Positions 1-12,480 of a stretch of 64,000 nt of DNA are shown here, piece after piece. The stretch is taken from contig NC_091108.1 of NCBI RefSeq assembly GCF_024713975.1, positions 5,881,001 to 5,945,000 on the forward strand, in the 5' to 3' direction. The notes beneath the pieces are model-generated. The model was not told the origin of the DNA and ran no database searches. It saw only the letters and a list, made by a program, of their open reading frames with translations. This DNA comes from Paralichthys olivaceus. Its lineage: Eukaryota > Chordata > Actinopteri > Pleuronectiformes > Paralichthyidae. Each line of letters begins with the position of its first letter. Position 1 is the first letter of the stretch. The position numbers and the translations under genes are program-made.

Positions 1-784
1 TTTCAATAAAACATCAGTGAGAGCACTTGTGAAAGATTTACAAAAGTGTATGTAATTCTAATTCAGTCCTTTGAATACGTTCAGACTTGTTTGTATTTTA
101 CTCTGTTCGTAACATCAATTGCTTGATTACAAACACACTACTAAGACACACTAATTGTTATATTGGAATTGGCAAGCAAATATAGATTGGCATTAGTTGA
201 CACTGGGCAGCAGTGATGGGCCATTGCCAGTGAAAGTCCAGCAGGTGGCAGTGTGGCCCTAAATGCAAGTAATAAAGTTCAAAGAAAACTAATTTCACAG
301 AAACACAACACATTTTTTTCAACAAAAGCAAACAACACCTACAACGCTCTTTGCCTTTTTCTGTAAATACATTGGGAAACTGATGCATGAAAAAAGGAAT
401 AAGGTGTTTGCACCCATTGCTTCAGACAGGGATGGAGAATATGACAGTACAAAAGCGCCATCTTGTGACACAAAGCTAAACTACTCACTCTGCGCATATT
501 GACAAGTGCAGCAGGTTCAGGTCTCACAGAGGACAAAAGCCCCCCATAGCTCTGTTCGGTTGGATAGAGAAGATATCATACAAAGAAAAAGCATAAAAAC
601 AGGTTTGCAGAGCAAAGGATAAAGGGCCAGAGCACAAATATCTGAATTTGAAATGCAGCAGTTGCAGAGAAACATAGACTCCTTCGGTACAGAATCAGAT
701 GACAGTGAAAATATTTGCTTTGAAAAATAGACAGAATTTAAATAAATAGGGACGACGCAGGATTGAGCTGAAGTCAGGACTCAC
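1..784 (-). other. eps15l1: eps15l1 intron, left edge of window
   Basis: This stretch follows the donor of the last eps15l1 exon seen here. I find no further exon in it, so it reads as intron continuing beyond the window. The only notable content is a CTCF-like core at 238-252, listed separately. Confidence 0.6.
238..252 (+). promoter_or_regulatory. CTCF-like core motif
   Basis: CCAGCAGGTGGCAGT fits every position of the vertebrate CTCF core as I know it (CCASYAGRKGGCRSY). It lies in an eps15l1 intron. A single motif match is weak evidence of binding. Confidence 0.35.
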
Positions 785-3700
785 GGAACCCGTTGCTGCT
801 GTTCCAGTCCTTTCTGAGGGGGGAATCATGTCCGGGGTGAGACTGGAGGGAGGGTCTACACCTTTAGTGACCTTCTGCTGAATCAGATACATGGCCAGAG
901 AGAACTGCTCTTGGGTCAGCTTTCCCGTCTGTTTAGTGTCGGCCAATCCCCTGCAGACAAAAGCATAAACATTACTCAAAAAACTCATATACCGGACACT
1001 TTGTGAGATTTGAATATTGGAGCATGTTCAACCATTTCCACTGACGCACTTGAGAGGCGCTTCAAGTTTTCATCTTTTGTTGCAAACTTATGCATAAGAA
1101 TAGGTAATGATTTAAACTGTCCAAAAGATGGTGCTATGGAACCAAACCTGCTCTAACTGGCAGTACATGTAAATATGAATGTGTCTCCTGTGAGCACTTG
1201 TAATTGGATCTCACCTCCACACTCAATGTGCAAATAATCACACAAGTCATTTGTGTTCACAAGGACCAAATTAGGTTGTTACTATTCAGTCTGTGTTGGT
1301 GTGTGTGTAAGCTAGAGAAAAAGAGAGAGAGAGAGAGAGAGATTTATAATGTGTACTGAAATGTGTTCTCACCAAATCTGCGCCAACATCGTCTGGGAAA
1401 GACTGGACTGCATAAAGATCTCTATGACTTCAGTGCCAGTGACCAGGCCGTCACCGTCTGAGTCTGTTTGTTTGAAAATGTCTTTATATCTCTCCCTGTC
1501 GGCCACCGGTACCACCCAGTTCACCGCTGGCTAGAAAGAGCAAACAGCAACATTGATGTGATTTCAGATTTCAAAACATCTGCAACAAAATCATTGGACT
1601 TTTTATATACTGGACTCAATCTGAATGGGGCTGTTGTGGCATTTAAGTACGATATTGTTTTAGGACGGAAATGAAGGGTATACAATTAAAAAATATTTAC
1701 TATGAGCACCAACATTTCACAAGAATCCTCCCTTTTATGAAAATGCACCGCTTTGCTCATCACCGGTCACATTCACTCACACACTTACTGGAAATGGTGA
1801 CACGTAAAATCTAAAAATGGAATATAATTAATGTCACTAAATAAACTAATCAGATTGACAGTGAGTAAACAAGAACATTTCAAAACATAAATATACCAAA
1901 TGACACAAGGATCCCTACAAAATGAGGTATCTGTTTTTGGTATTAGAGAGAATACTTTATATAAAATTACATTCTTTGAGAGAAATTGTCATGAGAGCCA
2001 CGTCAGGGATTTGTGGTAAGACTGTGAGAAGAGAACCTCATTTCCCTTTCCTCTCTTGGAAACCTGTTCCTCCAAGTCACGGGTGAAAGATCAGTTCACA
2101 AGGCTTAGAGCAATGTGGCAAAACAAGTCCAGCCATTAGCAAAGGAAAGGCATCAATACATAATATGTTGGTTTCTTTGAGATGCCAGGTCCTGCCCTTC
2201 TGACAATTATTTGATGAGACGCAGGATGTGTTTATTTAACAGTTTTACATTTTATTTCTACTTAGAAAACTCTCTATTATACAGGCATGAGATTTCCCTG
2301 GATTACAGGTCACTGCACTTGGAGACATATATGAAGGATGTATTCTTTTTCTAAAACAATCAATCCAATCAGTAAGGCATCTGTACCAATGACACCAGGC
2401 AGCTAATAAAAGAAGTAAAACCAATTATTTTACTGGATGTATGTATAGCTTTTAATAGAGGGAGAGAGAGATTCAGAGGGGCTGGAAAATAACTCACTTT
2501 TAACAATTATGAACTTGTAATAAATGTTATAAAATGTATAAAATAAAAGTTATAAAATAGTTTTGACTAAATTAGTTCATTGCGTTGATGCAGGAAAAAG
2601 TACATTGGAGTTATGGAGTATATCATTTCAATGAACATTAGTCTCATTATTTTATGTGATAATTCACACTGTTTCTATATTGTGGTGTATCTTCATTTAG
2701 TCTTAACAGCACCTCCAGACAGACACAAGTGAGGAGGTGAGGTGACATACCTGTGTGCTGGATTTGAAAGAGTGTTTTGGAGAGAGGTTGACAGCACTGA
2801 TGCTGAGGGGAGTAGAGCTGCTCAGAGGAGGAGTACTTCGCAAGGTGTCCTTGAGAGGAGCTGGGCCAGATGTAAGGCCAGACAGAATGGGCAGCACAGC
2901 CACAGCACCGGGCAGTGCACCAGCAGACTTCTTCCTTTTAGAAGGGGGGATGAGGGAAGCGGGTAGGCTTGCTGGGACAGGCTCCTTCTCCATGGCTCTA
3001 TACACCAGATGCATGGCCTAGACGACATCAAATCAGTTAATTCATGTGATTTAATCTCTTTTTAGTTATATCAAGTATTGGCTCAAACATGTTTTTTGTG
3101 TTAGCTTACCACTGTGAACTCATCTTTGTCCAAAAGCCCATCTTTACCTACATCACTTAGGTCCCAAATCTATAGAAACAGTGATTAAATGCGATAATAA
3201 ACGTGATTTAGCTGCTTTGAATTGTTAAAATTGTGTTATGTGTGGGTATGATCACTCTAAAGTGTCATGTCACCTTTCCTAACACATCCAGAGGTAGCTT
3301 GGAGTTTATCAAAACTGGCTTGACTTTATCCCCAGAGAGGAGACCCTTCACAGGAGACAGACTCTCAAAAATGCCTTCAAACTTCCCTTTTTCCTCAGGC
3401 TGGGAAAGAAAAGAAAAAACTCAAGATTAGACAAGGCTGACTTTCTAATATCTTCAATAATGATTTTTTAATACCATCAACTTACCCTTATTGCCCACTG
3501 TGAGTCAGGCGCTGTCGTTGGAGCACTCAATAATGGGCTGTTGCTGTCTTTCTGTAAAAGATAAAGTCAAGAAGAGAAGGAATAGTCAGTGAGGGATGCC
3601 ATTTTCCTCTGACACACTCCATTTCAACACTTACAAATTTAGGAGCAGCTAAGAATTGGTTGAGGTTGTTAAGGCTGATGTCATTTCCACCCTGTGCTGA

Positions 3701-4641
3701 GGCCACCAGTCTTAAAGCTATGAAGAAACCCTACAAAAGAGGAAGAGGGTCACTGGTTGTGTGGCTGTTAAATGCACACGTCAACATTATCAATCACTGC
3801 AAATGTACAGAGAAATTCAGTGTTACCCGCTTATCCAGATATCCTTTTCTTTCTGAATCGGCCAAATCCCAAATCTAAGGGGAAGAAATATCAACAATCC
3901 AGAAGCCATAGATTAAATATACATACAGCATGTGTCTCATGTGATTGAAACCCACCTTCCCTAATGTACTGCCGGACAGCCCTGACGTCTTGAGGAACTG
4001 AGCTGAGTCTACGGCTGATATCCTGCCTGTGTTCCCAGGATCCAGCTGCAAAGAGTCAAGACACAAACAACAAGGTGATATAACTGAATGAGCACTAGAA
4101 GAGGAGGACATCCCAGCAGCTGAGCACCAACTCACCTGTCTGTAATAGTTGTCATAGGCTGGGTTTCCACCCGATAGCTGCAGAGGCAGATGAGAAAGAA
4201 ACACAACAGCAGCAGCTGAGTCACAACGAGAGAGTAGACAAACTGGAGCTGTTAGTTAGCAAGAGGTGACTCTGACGTGAGGACACCGGAGAAGATGAAC
4301 AGAGCTAACGTTAGCTAGCCGAGGATTTGCTTTTGTTCAACCACTGTAAACAGGAGGAGCCGTTCTCGGGATCAGCTCGCAGCTGTAGCTTCCCTCTCCC
4401 ATGAAAACAAACAGTAACTTTGTTATCTTCACTTCAACTAGCCAACCAACTCTTTCCCCCACAACGAAACGTCCCTGATACGGCTCCACAGCCGAGTCTT
4501 CACCGCGGTGTACGCGGCAGCGGTGAGGTGAGGGCACACGGACACTGTCACCAGCCCTGGACGGCGAGTAACTTCTGATTTAAGAGGCTTTTCTGGACAC
4601 AGTTCGCTTCTTACCTGACTGAGCGTCATGAGCGCCGCCAT
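785..4641 (-). CDS. eps15l1: EPS15-like 1, endocytic adaptor with EH domains (5' part of gene)
   Basis: Eleven coding exons on the minus strand join in frame with GT-AG junctions: 4615-4641, 4136-4177, 3956-4045, 3827-3874, 3635-3730, 3486-3551, 3274-3399, 3110-3169, 2751-3017, 1373-1530, 785-950. They give 382 residues beginning MAALMTLSQ. Three EH domains are visible, each with an IWDLAD-type motif ([52 protein letters not shown]). EH domains bind NPF peptides, and the family works in clathrin-mediated endocytosis of receptors such as EGFR. The linker with [20 protein letters not shown] and LSPKHS matches EPS15L1 better than EPS15. The coiled coil, DPF repeats and UIMs lie left of the window. 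The start lies in a YY1-type ATGGCGG context. The next gene upstream, calreticulin, is on the same strand, as EPS15L1 and CALR3 are in human. Confidence 0.93.
1321..1342. repeat. (GA)n microsatellite
   Basis: Short GA run in eps15l1 intron 10, beside the exon that ends at 1373. Confidence 0.9.
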
Positions 4642-4760
4642 ATTTCCTGGTGTCTCGGGAGCGCGCACACGCCCCTTAAGGGAGGAGACGCGGGGCCGAG
4701 CGGAGGGAGAGGGCGGGGAGGGGGGGCACTGACCGGAAGTAACCGGGACAGGAGCTTCTG
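4632..4760 (-). promoter_or_regulatory. eps15l1: eps15l1 promoter (YY1 site, GC box, ETS motif)
   Basis: The initiator ATG is embedded in AAATATGGCGGC on the minus strand (4634-4645), a YY1 site of the kind found at translation starts of TATA-less genes. Upstream are a GC box GGGCGG at 4711-4716 and an ETS-type CCGGAAGT at 4733-4740. The surrounding DNA is GC-rich in an otherwise AT-rich region, as expected for a CpG-type housekeeping promoter. Confidence 0.6.
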
Positions 4761-5368
4761 ACTAACAATGAAGATGTGGAACCTGAATGTTCTTAAAACT
4801 CACCTGATGTTAGTTATGAGCAGTGTTTCCCAATAAATCATATTTATAGCTGTGGCCAAACAAGTGATGAAAGATAAATATGGATGGATCCACATGTGAA
4901 GTATGAAGCAAATACTACTGATTATTTCCATCATCAGTTCATTCGTTCTTTACATTCTAGAGACTGTTTCATCCATCAAATGTCGCTATTCATCTCCAAA
5001 AAGCTCAACCTGAGGAATTGCAATTGTGTATTTTGACCAGCAGCTCATAACTCACTCATATTCATCTAATTAAACAATATCAGCTTTACAGATTCCACTG
5101 TTCACATCTATGAGTAACTCTACCCAGTCCCTCGGTAAAATAATAATAGAATAATGTCCACTGTATATGTTATACTTCTAATAAATTGTGTTATTATAAA
5201 CAATACAATTTGCAGCAGTATGTATGTTCTCGAAAATATCACATCCCTTAATAACCTGATCATTGCATCTTTAAATCTTATTCATTATAACAACCAGTCT
5301 CAGTATCAATAAAACTGATCTGAATTAAAAAGACTCACTACACCCTGTAGTAGACACCAGGCTGCAGA

Positions 5369-5408
5369 CAAGATGGCGGACCTTCATCCTCTGCAGGCGC
5401 ATGCGCAG
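5369..5408 (+). promoter_or_regulatory. Orphan YY1 + NRF1 promoter-like block
   Basis: AAGATGGCGG (5370-5379) is followed 17 bases later by the palindromic NRF1-type GCGCATGCGCA (5397-5407). YY1 sites in this orientation usually sit just downstream of the start site of housekeeping genes and overlap the ATG. The ATG at 5373 opens only 17 codons before a stop, though a possible donor (CTC|GTGAAG) lies just before that stop. I see no coding exon downstream on the plus strand before calreticulin. Confidence 0.45.
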
Positions 5409-6168
5409 TCGTTTTCATGCTCGTGAAGTGGCACAAATACTCTTGTATAGATTACTAACACACACATTTATTAAAATATACGAATGTTGTTCATGAGACG
5501 TGTATTTTAAAAGCCACCTGACACTCTGTACTCTCTTATTTATTCTGTGACTTTAAAGGGACCATAATAAAGTTGATTCAACATTTATTTTTATTGTCAT
5601 ATTACTACTTAAATGTGTCTATGTTTCCCTGTGACACAGCTCTGTATTTATAAATTTCATTTGAACACCTTGTTTCCGACCTAAACGTGGTTGTCTGGCC
5701 TCCTTGTCACATTGCATCCTGCTGATTTTTATTTCTCTTAGATTTACATTTCTTGCTTTTTTTTTTTTTTTTAAAGTGCTATATAAATAAAGTTTATTGT
5801 TATTCTTAAACACATTACGGGGCATTCCCACATATTAACAACATTGTAACACGTCCACAGACAGTTATTGGACGGTACTATGTGTAAGACAAATTTAATA
5901 ACAGTAAAAATGACATGGTTTGTATATTGACACAGAAGAGCCAGGGTGCTGTGCATAACCCACACTGCAGCCAGTCACCAGGAGGCATTCGAGAAGCTTT
6001 TCACTCTAGTGGAACAGTCATACAGTCCATCCTGACCTACCCAGCAGTGTGGGCACCAGGCCCTCAGATTCAGTTTGTAGTAATTTGACTAATGTTTTGG
6101 TCAATATTTTGTTTTTATGACACATAGTTTATTTAGGTTGCGTCTAGTCAAGAAACAACCTGACTAAG

Positions 6169-6202
6169 GTAGTATTCCAGCAGCGGTAGTATTCCAGCAG
6201 CG
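6169..6202. repeat. Exact 17-bp tandem duplication
   Basis: GTAGTATTCCAGCAGCG occurs twice in direct succession, followed by a third partial copy (GTAGTGATCG). It lies in the presumed calreticulin 3' flank. Confidence 0.85.
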
Positions 6203-7079
6203 GTAGTGATCGTTTTCTGTGCTCTGCTGTTTCTGGACGTGGATGTAGAATTTAAAAAGTATGACAATAAGGCAATATGGTTATAATCTTTTAATAAAAA
6301 CTTTGGTATCAATAACATTCTGTCCAATAAAAATAAGTGTGACCCTTAGTGATGTCATGAGTCATACCAGGGGCTCGCTCACCATCTGTTTCTCCAGACT
6401 TTCAGGAAACAATGCATGTCCAATCACATTACCATGAATACATGTTGAATTCATGTCATTTCAATGTCAGAAAACATTTAAACTTGGGATTTCATTCAAT
6501 TGTGCCTTAAAGAGTAGAAAGCAAAATAAAAACTCAGTGCCAAAGACATAACCAAAATAAGTTACACTACAGTCTGGAATTCTGTAGGTCATGATTATTT
6601 TTGCTGTAAGCCTTATAGTTTATGCTATTATGTTCAGTTATGTGCATTCTGTGTTGCCCAGGCTGAAAGAGAATTTTTAAGTCAACATATGATTGTCTCT
6701 ATTCTCTGTAGATCATTATTTGCCATTTTTACCAAACCTTTAATCACAGAGGAGTGATTGTACAAAGGGAATCTGTAAATAACATGAACGTGTAAATCCA
6801 GAAAGAAAATCAAGAAAACAGAAGATGTCAGTGCCTCCTTATTTTCTGTTATGACAAAATGAGGGATGGACTTTGTAGACCTTATAATCAACAGGGGAAC
6901 GTCAAGACCAAAATGAAAGAGAAACTACGTCCATTAACACCCACCTGCCCCACTTCACTACATTTACCCCCCAAGTTGGGTCGTGTCCAGATCTCAGGGA
7001 AAGGATGCACAGCAGCCACAATACCCCTGGGAAACACAGGACAGAGTTTCTAAAGGAGGGACAGAAAATATCTGCCTCC

Positions 7080-10024
7080 TTAAAGCTCATCTTTAAGTTT
7101 TGCTTCCTCCTCCTCCATTTCTGAAAGTGCCTCTTCCATTTCATCCTTTGTATCTTCCTCCTCGTCCTCTTCTTCGTCGTCCTCTTCCTCATCTGCTGCA
7201 GCTTCTTCGTCTTCTTCTTCATCAGCTTCAGTATCTTGTTCTTTGTTCTTCTCCTCCTCTTCTTTTCGTTTCAGGTCATCTTGCTCCTGCTTCATTTTCC
7301 TCTCTGGTTCCTATGAGGAGAGTTTAGATATTTACAAACCATGTGTCTGGTTAATGTATTCAGTTTCTCCCCGACAATGGTTTCATGGGTTGTATATGTA
7401 ACAAAATATAGCTTGAAGACAATATCAGCATCAGTTTACCTTTGTTGCACCCCATGTCTCATTTCCTATGTCTTCTGCTTCCTTCACGTCATCTGAGATG
7501 AGGAAGTTGTCAAAAATGGTCCCGGATTTCACCTGAGATGAACAGTAAAACATGTTAAACTGGTAATAAATATCACTGCAATAATAACAGGACTATTTAA
7601 AGATGATCTCTTTCTCACCTGCCACAGATCAAGACCTAAAACTCCAATGCTATCAAACTTGTAGATGCTGGAATCTGCGCTGTATTCAGGATTGTCAATC
7701 TCGGGATGCACCCATGATCCTTTGTAGTTGGGGTTGTCAATCTGTTTGGGTTTCCATTCTCCCTGTAACGGAAAAAATGTTTATGAGACATTTACAGACT
7801 GAATTTTAAGCATTTCTCAGACAGAAAGATCATAAACTATTTTTATCTACCTTGTACTCTGGGTTGGGGATCATGGGTGGCTCCCACTCTCCATCCATAT
7901 CCTCGTCCCAGTCTTCAGGCTTTTTAGCATCAGGGTCTGGAATGTTTTCAGGTTTGTCCCACTCCTAAAGAGGAAAACAGACACAACTGTGAATAAAAGC
8001 TCCTTTAAGCCCAGAACTGAAGTGGAAATCTAGGAGAGAAATAAATCAAAAGCACTCTCCCCTGCCAGCAGTTTGAGATTGATAAACATGATGACGTAGT
8101 TATAACAGTAAGCTCATCTACCTCAGGCTTGGTGTCATCAGCATCGTCAATCTTGGCACGATCATCCCAGTCCTCTGGCTTCTTGGCCTCAGGGTCCTTT
8201 ACTTTCTTGGGAGGCAGGAAGTCCCAGTCTTCCTCCAGACTGCCAGATTCCACCTTCTCATTGTCAATTTTCACCTCATAGGTCTGATCTGGATTCAGGA
8301 TCAGTGTGTACAGGTGGCTCAGCTCATCATCCTGTAAGAAAAAGATGTGATTGGGTTTAACTGCTGGAGCAGAGGCCATGCATGTTTGCATTTTATTAAG
8401 GAAAAACAAAACAAAAATTTAAAAGTTAGAATTACCTTGCACTTAATCTCTTTCTTGATTAGATGATTCTTGCCTTTGTAATTGAAGATAACGTGGACTT
8501 TCTTTGTGCTGTAGCCACAGATATCAGGACCTGGGTGAAATAAATAAAATTAGAACATTTTGCAAATCTTGCTATTGTAATTATTCAGTATTTTTATTAC
8601 TGTAACCGTCATCACTTACCAAACATGATGTGGTATGAGGATTCTCCATGCATCGCAGCCTGATCCAAATCAGCAGGGAAGACCTTCACGTAGCCACCCC
8701 CGCAGTCAATCTTCTGCTCGTGCTTTACAGTAAACTGAATGACCAAAGACTTGCCCTCGTTGCTGAAAGGCTCAAAACGGGCTGAGGAGGCATAGAAACG
8801 AGCATCCTGGCTGGTCTGGAGACCTGAAATACAAAGTATAAAAATAAATCTTTAGAAAACAAGTTCTCTTTACATAATGTAAAAACACCAAGTAGAGATG
8901 TTTTGATAACAGCGTCGGAAATGCCTCTAATCCTGCCAAAAAATGTAGGGTTGGGCATTGAGGTTACACCAGGCTACGGCAGTTAAGTGTCTTGTTCTGT
9001 AAATATTAAGGCTGTAGAATCAGGTTGTGTATCTGACCAACAAATTTAGTTATGCTGCTTTCAGCCATAACACTCAAAGTCACCGGTGGAGCCTGGCAGA
9101 GACCTGAGAGGAGATGTTATACCATTTTGTTTTACCATAGACCATATGTTGATTATACTTACTTTCACTTTCTATTCTTGATTGCTTTGTTATGCATTTA
9201 ACCCCAAATCTAAATCTTTTTAACCGATCTATGTTTTGTCAATCACTTTGAATTGCATTTGATTCGTTGCCTCATCGATACAGTTCGATATACTCAGCTC
9301 TTGGTTGTTATACTTTATTGATCTCTCAGAATTTACACCAACATGTTTCACAGTGCCTTGGTATATTTTAGGCCTTAATGAAAAGACAATGATGAATACA
9401 GGGGATTCCCGTGTGGAGTTCAAAAACTATTTACCTTTGTCTTTCTCTGCATCTCCGTAGAAGCTCCCAGCCGTCAGTTTCCACTCTCCATAGTCAGACT
9501 TGTGTTTGGAGTTCACCCAGCGACTTCTCCATTCATCTGCACAGACCAGGTGAGATTTAACCCCAGAGGAAGCATCCAGACACACACAACTACTCCCCGA
9601 GGACAGTCGCCCAACAAATACAATTATCACTGCAGGTTACATCCATATTTAAAAACCAGTCGACTCCAGAACTTGGGCTAGAACTTGTTACTTCAGCGGG
9701 GGTGGGACGTTACGTTTGCTAGCTTCGGGGCCTTGCTAAAGTTAGCTAGCTTAACAAGCTAGTTTAACGCATGAAACAGGGAACGCTGCTGTTTACACTT
9801 ACTTCCGTGATCACGGTGGAGGCCTCGATATAAAACCCCGGACAACTTATTTAAATTTAAGGTGCAAGGAATTTAACACAAAGATGCATTTAACTCCAAC
9901 CAGCCAGTGTCGAACACATCCAAGCCGAAAACTCACCACCGTCCAGGAACTCCTCCCGAAAGTAAACCTTAGCATGTGCGCAGTAAACTGCCAGAATCAC
10001 CGCTGCTACGCCGAGGACCTTCAT
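7080..10024 (-). CDS. calr3: Calreticulin, ER calcium-binding lectin chaperone (CALR3-position paralogue)
   Basis: Nine exons join in frame: 9937-10024, 9435-9536, 8620-8823, 8436-8530, 8122-8331, 7851-7964, 7619-7762, 7440-7532, 7080-7310. The product has 426 residues (human CALR has 417). A signal peptide ([18 protein letters not shown]) precedes [10 protein letters not shown]. Family signatures [14 protein letters not shown] and IMFGPDICG are present, with the two lectin-domain cysteines. The P-domain arm carries three PEDWD-type and three GEWxPxxI-type repeats. The tail is a long Glu/Asp run ending in the ER-retrieval signal KDEL. The protein should fold glycoproteins and store Ca2+ in the ER lumen. 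It lies upstream of eps15l1 on the same strand, the arrangement of human CALR3-EPS15L1, so the symbol rests on synteny; by sequence it is a full CALR-type protein. Confidence 0.92.
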
Positions 10025-10098
10025 CTTTCTTCAGCCCCACAGGTCTGCTGCTGCTGCCGAAGTCTGCTGAATGAAAACCGAGAGGAGGAAGAGAAGGA

Positions 10099-10108
10099 AT
10101 ATTTTAGA
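10099..10108 (-). promoter_or_regulatory. calr3: TATA-like element of calreticulin
   Basis: CTAAAATA on the minus strand (10100-10107) lies about 75 bases upstream of the initiator ATG. It is also about 60 bases from the ER-stress element, a plausible core promoter spacing. Confidence 0.4.
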
Positions 10109-10165
10109 GTCGCTCCAGCGAACAGATGTCTCCCTGTCATTGGCCGGGGACGTGCTGTGTCTGGA

Positions 10166-10184
10166 CCAATCACAGTAGACCACG
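10166..10184 (+). promoter_or_regulatory. calr3: ER stress response element (ERSE)
   Basis: CCAAT at 10166-10170 and CCACG at 10180-10184 are separated by exactly nine bases. This matches the established ERSE consensus CCAAT-N9-CCACG bound by NF-Y and ATF6 (and XBP1) in ER chaperone promoters. It lies about 140 bases upstream of the calreticulin ATG, in reverse orientation to the gene, an orientation ERSEs tolerate. Confidence 0.8.
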
Positions 10185-12480
10185 AAACATATGTCTTCCG
10201 CGGTTTACTGATCCAGAATCGGTTATTTGATGTCCACGTGTTGTTGAAGGATCCATCCGGTAGATAGCGCCAAACACCAAGGCCCCTGATGCGACGGTGC
10301 TCTACTGCGGCCCTAATGTTAGCTTAACCCGTGTGTTCTGGCGGTAATGTTTGTTATTACACAGTCAATGCTAACATCCAAGGTAAGCTAGCAACCAGAA
10401 ATAATTAACTGTACTAATTATTAACCGCTTTGACCTTTAGCCTTTACTTTTAATGAGCCACACTGGAGTTTGTTTGCTGTCACAGCGTTTGGCTCAGTGT
10501 TAGTTAGTTTAAGGTAACTGTCATTAGGGTCCCTGTCTGAAGTTGAATATATCTACAGTTCACATTACATATTGAGTATTGAGTTTAACTGTCTCTAGAC
10601 TCTAATAGATATTAAGCATAAGGGGAACATTACTGTTTTATGGTGAGTTGTGACTTTATGAGCATCGAGTAATATGAGGACTTATTAAAGTGTGAGATTC
10701 TGTGCCTCCCCTTAGTCATAGCTTGGACCTGAACTTCAGTATCTCTGAACAGTGAACCAGTACTCCACAATCTCCTGTTAATAACTTATGTGCAAACTCT
10801 TTTTTTCACTTACATTAACTGAGTCTCACCTAAAACTGTCTCGAGCCCTCTCCCACTTTATAAAAACTGTGGCCTACACTCATGGATATATTATAAGACC
10901 TTATTTATTGTATCATATAAGGCCTTATCTTAAAATACATTCATGTTGTACTTGTTTCTTGCTGAATGAATTCCCTCTTCTGCCAATGAGATTCTGGCAT
11001 GCTCCATCTGGACTTATCCTGCCATTCTAACTTAATTCTACTACTGGGGAAACAGCAATATAGTCTGTCATTTGTGAAAATATATTTTTGAAAATAAGGA
11101 ATTGCTAATATGTTTCTAAATGAGGGACAGCAATAAGCTAATACGTATCGGGGTTAGATGAACATTTATGAGTCATCAAGAGTAACTGGGTGAGTGGTTC
11201 AGTCAACATTAAAGTTTCAGTGAACCTGTGGTAGCCTTCAGTTGTTATACAAACTCAAAAGGTGTTTTGTTTAGTTTGTCCAGTTTGGACTTGTGTAAAT
11301 TGTAGAATAAACAAAAAAAAACAATTTGTACAATTTAGATTAAAACCTACATACATACAAAATCTTACATACTGAACCTTTAAGTCATTGACAAGGGCAC
11401 TGGTGCATGTCAGGCACATGTTTGTAAGGCAAGTAACTGTTTGAGTAAAGAGTGGGATGAAGACGAGCAACTGACTCCCCTCCCACCCCCTCCACACTCA
11501 CATGTGCACGCACATAAACAGGCACTAAGCAATTATGTCAGGAAGGGAAAATGGTGTCCCTTTGAAAAGTGTTCTTAATCAAACCCAATTATTTCCGCTC
11601 TTTTTCCTTATTATTTCCACCATGGACCATGTCCCTCCAGTCAGCCTGTTAACTAGAGCCTGGGCCCCAGCGAAGGTCATGCTTGACCAAGCAAAGTAAC
11701 ATAATAATAATTACTAGTTCTGAGTGCGTCTCTAGTCATTCCTGGATGTTGCTACATTAAGTCTTTTTGACAAAGGTGTGGTGAGAGAAAGTTATCACTA
11801 AATATAGCATGGTCAAACACTTTTCATCTACATGCCTCTAATGATTTATTATGCCAAACTGGTCAGGCATATAAATGGTGAGAAAATATAGCAAATTCTC
11901 TCTCGGCCAAAATAAGAGTATGCCAAAAAATCAGAGGGCAGAGAGAGCAAGAAATAAACTTTATTTGGTTCATTATGTCCCATTTGCTGTTTGCTAACTT
12001 TTATATACTTCATGTTCCCTAAGTCACCTAAGCAGCATCCTCTGCTCTTGTGTCTATCTAAAACAGCTCATACAGTATAGACAATTTATAAATGTGCACT
12101 CTAAAAGATCACAGGTCCGGGTTTTAACTCTGCAAACATTCTTGCTTCTAAAGAAGCATACTGCTCTGGTGCAATATTAGCAAATCAAATATATTTATTA
12201 TAACAATATTAGTAGTAAACATGCACATATTTGGTTTTTGCTGCCACCTCTTCCCTTCAGACAATCTGTACACAACATTGTTACTTTTAATATAGTGAAT
12301 ACATGTCTTCATAAAATTCCAAATTTATTTTAATGTAGAAAGAAGTAGTGAAGTGTCTGATAGATGCAGCTAATTGATGTCAACTTAAAATCTTGAATAT
12401 TTTAGATTAGGTTGTTACTAATATGTTGTTCCAAAGTACTGCAAAAAGACCAGTGCTCAAACCTCTTTCCCAAAATAAAT

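Larger units (their letters stand above)
4761..7079. other. Region between eps15l1 promoter and calreticulin stop codon
   Basis: No coding region recognised. It should hold the calreticulin 3' untranslated region (minus strand), but I could not fix its poly(A) site. It also holds the orphan promoter-like block at 5369-5408 and a 17-bp duplication at 6169-6202. The remainder is AT-rich. Confidence 0.5.

Noticed and set aside
7100-7327. Leucine/proline-rich frame antisense to calreticulin
   Set aside because: Mirror of the acidic Glu/Asp tail of the last calreticulin exon.
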